Source of the DNA: Nibrella viscosa
GTDB lineage: Bacteria; Bacteroidota; Bacteroidia; Cytophagales; Spirosomataceae
NCBI RefSeq assembly: GCF_039541875.1
Contig: NZ_BAABHB010000013.1
Span: 147,803-211,802, forward strand
Reading direction: 5' to 3'
Length of the DNA stretch: 64,000 nt
Shown here piece after piece: positions 61,450 to 64,000 of the stretch (position 1 is its first letter; each line of letters opens with the position of its first letter). A model generated the notes under the pieces. That model was not told where the DNA came from and ran no database searches. It was given only the letters and a program-made list of their open reading frames with translations. Made by a program: the position numbers and the translations under genes.

Positions 61450-62587
61450 AAATCGCTGCGGTTTCGAAAATAGATTTGAAATCAGGCACATTCATCAGCT
61501 TACCACCCTGCATTGCCGACTCGTGCGCCAGAATACCCACGCTGGTCCAGTTGGCCGACTGCCACACATTAGGGAACGGGTCACGATCTTCGATAATAGC
61601 CATAATAAATTCATGCGCCAGGTGCGGGTGTGAGCCGCCGTGGCCGCTGCCCTGCACAAAAGACAGGTGCGAGTTCTCGGCCAGGTCGTAAACGCCCTGC
61701 GTGGTAAAATTCTGAATCTCTTTCGGCAGGTAATGCGCGTAATCCGGTACCTTCACCCGCTCCGGAATCTCATGCTCCGGCTTCTTGGCCGTGTGGATTA
61801 CCGGGTCTTCCCCTTCAATGAGCGGCCATTCAAACGACTTCTTCGAACCGTACACCTCAAAGCTCTCCCGGTACTGCCGCGCCGTGTCGAACAGTGAGCG
61901 GTACACATACGCCGACAAATCGCTTTCCTTAAACTTGATGTGTGCCGACTCTACCGCAAACGGCGAGTTATAGTGCTGGATCAGTTCTTCCCGGATGGTG
62001 CCCGAGCCGAAGCACGATACGTATTCGGCTTCCAGCTTCAGCAGACCCGCTACCGGCCCTACGCAGTGGGTCGCGTAGTGCATCGGCGGCAAGCCGGGCC
62101 AGTAATCCGGCCAGCCGTCCATGTCCTGCTGGTGACTGGCTTTCAGAAACTGCACTTTGCCCAGTTCACCTTTCTCATACAATTCCTTTACAAACAGAAA
62201 CTCGCGGGCATACACCACGGTCTCCATCATCATGTATTTCTTGCCGGTTTCGCGGCAGGCGCGTACAATTTCCTTACACTCCTCCACCGTAGTTGCCATC
62301 GGAACCGTACAGGCCACATGCTTACCCGCCCGGATCGCTTTCAGGCTCTGCTCAGCATGGTTGTGAATCGGGGAGTTAATATGCACCGCATCCACGTTCG
62401 GGTCGGCCAGCAACTCCTCGTAGTTGGAGTAGCGTGTCTCCACGTTAAAGGCGTCACCAATGGCGTTCAGCTTTTCAGGGTTACGCTGACAGATGGCGTA
62501 CATGTTGGCATTCGGATGGCGCTGGTAGATGGGGATGAATTCGGCACCGAAGCCCAGGCCGACGATAGCAATGTTGACAGGTTTCAT
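61442..62587 (-). CDS. Gfo/Idh/MocA family oxidoreductase
   Basis: NAD(P)-dependent sugar dehydrogenase-like protein of 381 residues. Seen: the N-terminal Rossmann motif IAIVGLGFGAEFIPIYQRHP, the NAD-proximal VDAVHINSPIHNHAEQ and KHVACTVPMATTVEE (a variant of the usual EKP motif, with TVP in place of EKP), and the C-terminal GGSHPHLAHEFI. No signal peptide or Tat signal, so cytoplasmic. These enzymes oxidise, reduce or open sugars and often work with AP-endonuclease-2-fold isomerases, as encoded 60 bases upstream. The stop lies eight bases inside the ThuA fusion gene, which suggests translational coupling. The altered EKP region may mean a lost or changed hydride role. Confidence 0.9.
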   Translation of the reverse strand: MKPVNIAIVGLGFGAEFIPIYQRHPNANMYAICQRNPEKLNAIGDAFNVETRYSNYEELLADPNVDAVHINSPIHNHAEQSLKAIRAGKHVACTVPMATTVEECKEIVRACRETGKKYMMMETVVYAREFLFVKELYEKGELGKVQFLKASHQQDMDGWPDYWPGLPPMHYATHCVGPVAGLLKLEAEYVSCFGSGTIREELIQHYNSPFAVESAHIKFKESDLSAYVYRSLFDTARQYRESFEVYGSKKSFEWPLIEGEDPVIHTAKKPEHEIPERVKVPDYAHYLPKEIQNFTTQGVYDLAENSHLSFVQGSGHGGSHPHLAHEFIMAIIEDRDPFPNVWQSANWTSVGILAHESAMQGGKLMNVPDFKSIFETAAIYE

Positions 62588-62647
62588 AATGGGTTGGTAG
62601 CTAAATTTTCTTTAAGGGTAAAGGGAGTCAATAGTCAGTATAAAGCC

Positions 62648-63553
62648 TCATATCGCTTTGCCGTTGCCGGCATGACCATTCAGGGCAATGGTCTCTGCCA
62701 GGGGCGACGGCTCCGTCAGTTTCGCCTGTAGCATGGCCAGGCCATCCACGGCGAGTTGCTCCGGTGAGCTAAACATCTTCCGTACAATATGAGCGGCCGA
62801 TGCCAGATCCGTAGGCGTCAGGCCAAAGGCTTCAATGCTGATTGTTCCGGTATAATCGATGTCGTTTAATACACTGAATATGGCGTCAAAATCAACCTGG
62901 CCCTGTCCGGGGGTAGAGCGGTCGTTTTCCGAAATCTGCACATGCGTCAGGTATGGCGCACATTTCCGTAAGGCTTCGGCAGAGTTTTTCTCCTCAATAT
63001 GAGCGTGGAAGGTATCGTACATCAGCCGGCAATGGGAATGATTCACGTCCTCCACATACCGAATCAGTTCGTCGGCGCAGGTAATCAGGTAACTTTCAAA
63101 GCGATTCAGGTATTCCAGACTGAGTACAATATCCCGGCTCTGGGCATACTCCGCCACTTCCCGCATCCCTTCTACCGACCAGTTCCATTCCTGCAGCGTC
63201 GCCGGCTGTCCTGTGAACGTCTTAAAGCCGGAGTGATACGGGCCCGTCAGCAACCGGGCACCCAGAGCCTGGGCGCAATCAATTACGCTTTTCAGCCGCT
63301 CTACCGCAGCCTTTCGCACGGCCGGTTCAGGGCTGATGAGACTAAACTCTGGTCCGCAAATCGAACAGGCTACCCGGTCCAGCCCCAGGGCATCAAGTTG
63401 CTCACCAATCCGTGACCACTTAGAAACATCAGTGTCGGCTATGGGTACTTCCACAAAATCATAACCTGTCTGTTTCACAAACGCCAGCGTATCCAGCAGG
63501 TCTTCGTTCATGGTTGTTGTCCACAGAAACAGGTTAATGCCTAGTTTATTCAT
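62648..63553 (-). CDS. Sugar phosphate isomerase/epimerase (xylose isomerase-like TIM barrel)
   Basis: Metal-dependent TIM-barrel protein of 301 residues of the AP endonuclease family 2 group. Seen: KLGINLFLWTTTMNEDLLDT, DFVEVPIADTD, LSLEYLNRFESY with the first Glu ligand, LMYDTFHAHIEE, HVQISENDRSTPGQG and GTISIEAFGL with the last Glu ligand. This set is that of D-tagatose 3-epimerase/hydroxypyruvate isomerase-like enzymes. Cytoplasmic. First gene of the minus-strand group and the likely partner of the dehydrogenase encoded next. The exact sugar is unknown; a keto-sugar is likely. Confidence 0.9.
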   Translation of the reverse strand: MNKLGINLFLWTTTMNEDLLDTLAFVKQTGYDFVEVPIADTDVSKWSRIGEQLDALGLDRVACSICGPEFSLISPEPAVRKAAVERLKSVIDCAQALGARLLTGPYHSGFKTFTGQPATLQEWNWSVEGMREVAEYAQSRDIVLSLEYLNRFESYLITCADELIRYVEDVNHSHCRLMYDTFHAHIEEKNSAEALRKCAPYLTHVQISENDRSTPGQGQVDFDAIFSVLNDIDYTGTISIEAFGLTPTDLASAAHIVRKMFSSPEQLAVDGLAMLQAKLTEPSPLAETIALNGHAGNGKAI

Positions 63554-63575
63554 ATTTTATCTCAAAGAAGTTGAA

Positions 63576-63583
63576 CAAAGCTA
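63576..63583 (-). promoter_or_regulatory. Candidate -7 promoter element for the sugar isomerase group
   Basis: Read on the minus strand, TAGCTTTG matches TAnnTTTG exactly. It stands 23 bases before the ATG at 63553, giving a very short leader. A TTG at the -33 position was not found. Confidence 0.4.
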
Positions 63584-64000
63584 GGGATTCTATTTATCTG
63601 CTGCTTAGCCTATGATGGCTAATGTTGATACTATTTTGACATCTTATAAAGTAAAGCTGTCTTTTTAAGTATAAAGTACAGTCAAAATAGAAGATGAAGT
63701 ATAATTTGAACTGTATATAAGGGATACTCTGCTTGACTACTACGTATCTATTCAGAGACTATTGGCTAGTCAAACAAATTTATATCTGATTAGGACCCAA
63801 AAAGCTTGCTTCCTCCTATGAAGGCATAAGTATAGACTTAGAAAAGTGCAAAGAAACAGCTTTGGAGCCTGCCTCCCCAAAACTACTGATTTTTCCATAC
63901 TTTCAGGGAAGAAAACGCCCATGTCTATCGTTATACTTCTATCGGAGCAAGACAAACCGGGCAGCCCCACAGGCTGCCTTCCCTATGTCAAAAAAAGCTT
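63584..64000. other. A+T-rich intergenic end of the window
   Basis: No gene is supported. A hairpin GGCAGCC-CCACA-GGCTGCC at 63960-63978 may be the end of a transcript entering from outside the window. The 66-codon minus-strand frame at 63770-63970 has no recognised family. Confidence 0.45.

Noticed and set aside
63770..63970. 66-codon minus-strand frame near the window end
   Set aside because: No start context, no family and atypical composition; treated as intergenic.

Overview
The window looks like a chromosomal segment of a Cytophagales bacterium (phylum Bacteroidota), most like Spirosoma and its relatives. The basis is the SusC/SusD pair, the type IX secretion C-terminal domain, -7 boxes of the TAnnTTTG kind, the DUF3823 and Wzi-family proteins, and overall gene style. 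This is inferred from protein families, not from a database search. Most of the window is moderately GC-rich. Two stretches are visibly richer in A+T (about 19.5-30.7 kb and 45.1-47.3 kb) and may be acquired or older accessory material.

Layout. (1) 0-10 kb: an exopolysaccharide/capsule locus: UDP-glucose dehydrogenase, flippase, polymerase, two glycosyltransferases and UDP-glucuronate decarboxylase on the plus strand, then an acyltransferase and a Wzi-like outer-membrane protein on the minus strand. The dehydrogenase and the decarboxylase together would make UDP-xylose. (2) 10-19.4 kb: a SRPBCC protein, an intergenic region with a possible small RNA and a hairpin repeat, a metallophosphoesterase, a sigma-54-dependent response regulator, an outer-membrane porin, a membrane sensor kinase and a Kup potassium transporter. 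The kinase gene has paired palindromes and a -24/-12-like element upstream. (3) 19.5-30.3 kb: a four-gene minus-strand unit: a SAM methyltransferase, two paralogous flavoprotein desaturase/oxidase-like enzymes, and a 1778-residue regulator with a dead kinase domain, a STAND-type ATPase, TPR-like helices, GAF and a class III nucleotide cyclase. This is the best candidate for an undescribed system. (4) 30.7-37.7 kb: a GH2 glycosidase, a GntP permease, a four-carbon acid sugar kinase and an M1 peptidase. (5) 37.9-41.3 kb: a hydroxyproline degradation operon (epimerase, deaminase, FAD dehydrogenase).

(6) 41.4-45.8 kb: a lone receiver protein, a BrkB/YihY membrane protein, and a run of small genes (DinB, SnoaL/NTF2-like, DsrE, DUF1059), some decayed. 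A broken response-regulator remnant follows. (7) 45.9-49.8 kb: a small exported protein and a large multidomain T9SS-secreted adhesin. (8) 49.9-57.3 kb: a GH43 arabinanase-like enzyme, a dense cluster of palindromic repeats, and a SusC-SusD-DUF3823 glycan uptake unit. (9) 57.7-63.6 kb: a sugar isomerase, a Gfo/Idh/MocA dehydrogenase and a 1259-residue lipoprotein joining ThuA, a PVC-type propeller, CARDB and an azurin-like copper domain. The last two genes overlap.

Regions 7-9 suggest a cell that binds, imports and oxidises plant-type glycans. Regions 4-5 add sugar-acid and hydroxyproline use, which fits breakdown of plant or animal matrix material. No rRNA, tRNA, CRISPR array, complete insertion sequence or phage gene was recognised.
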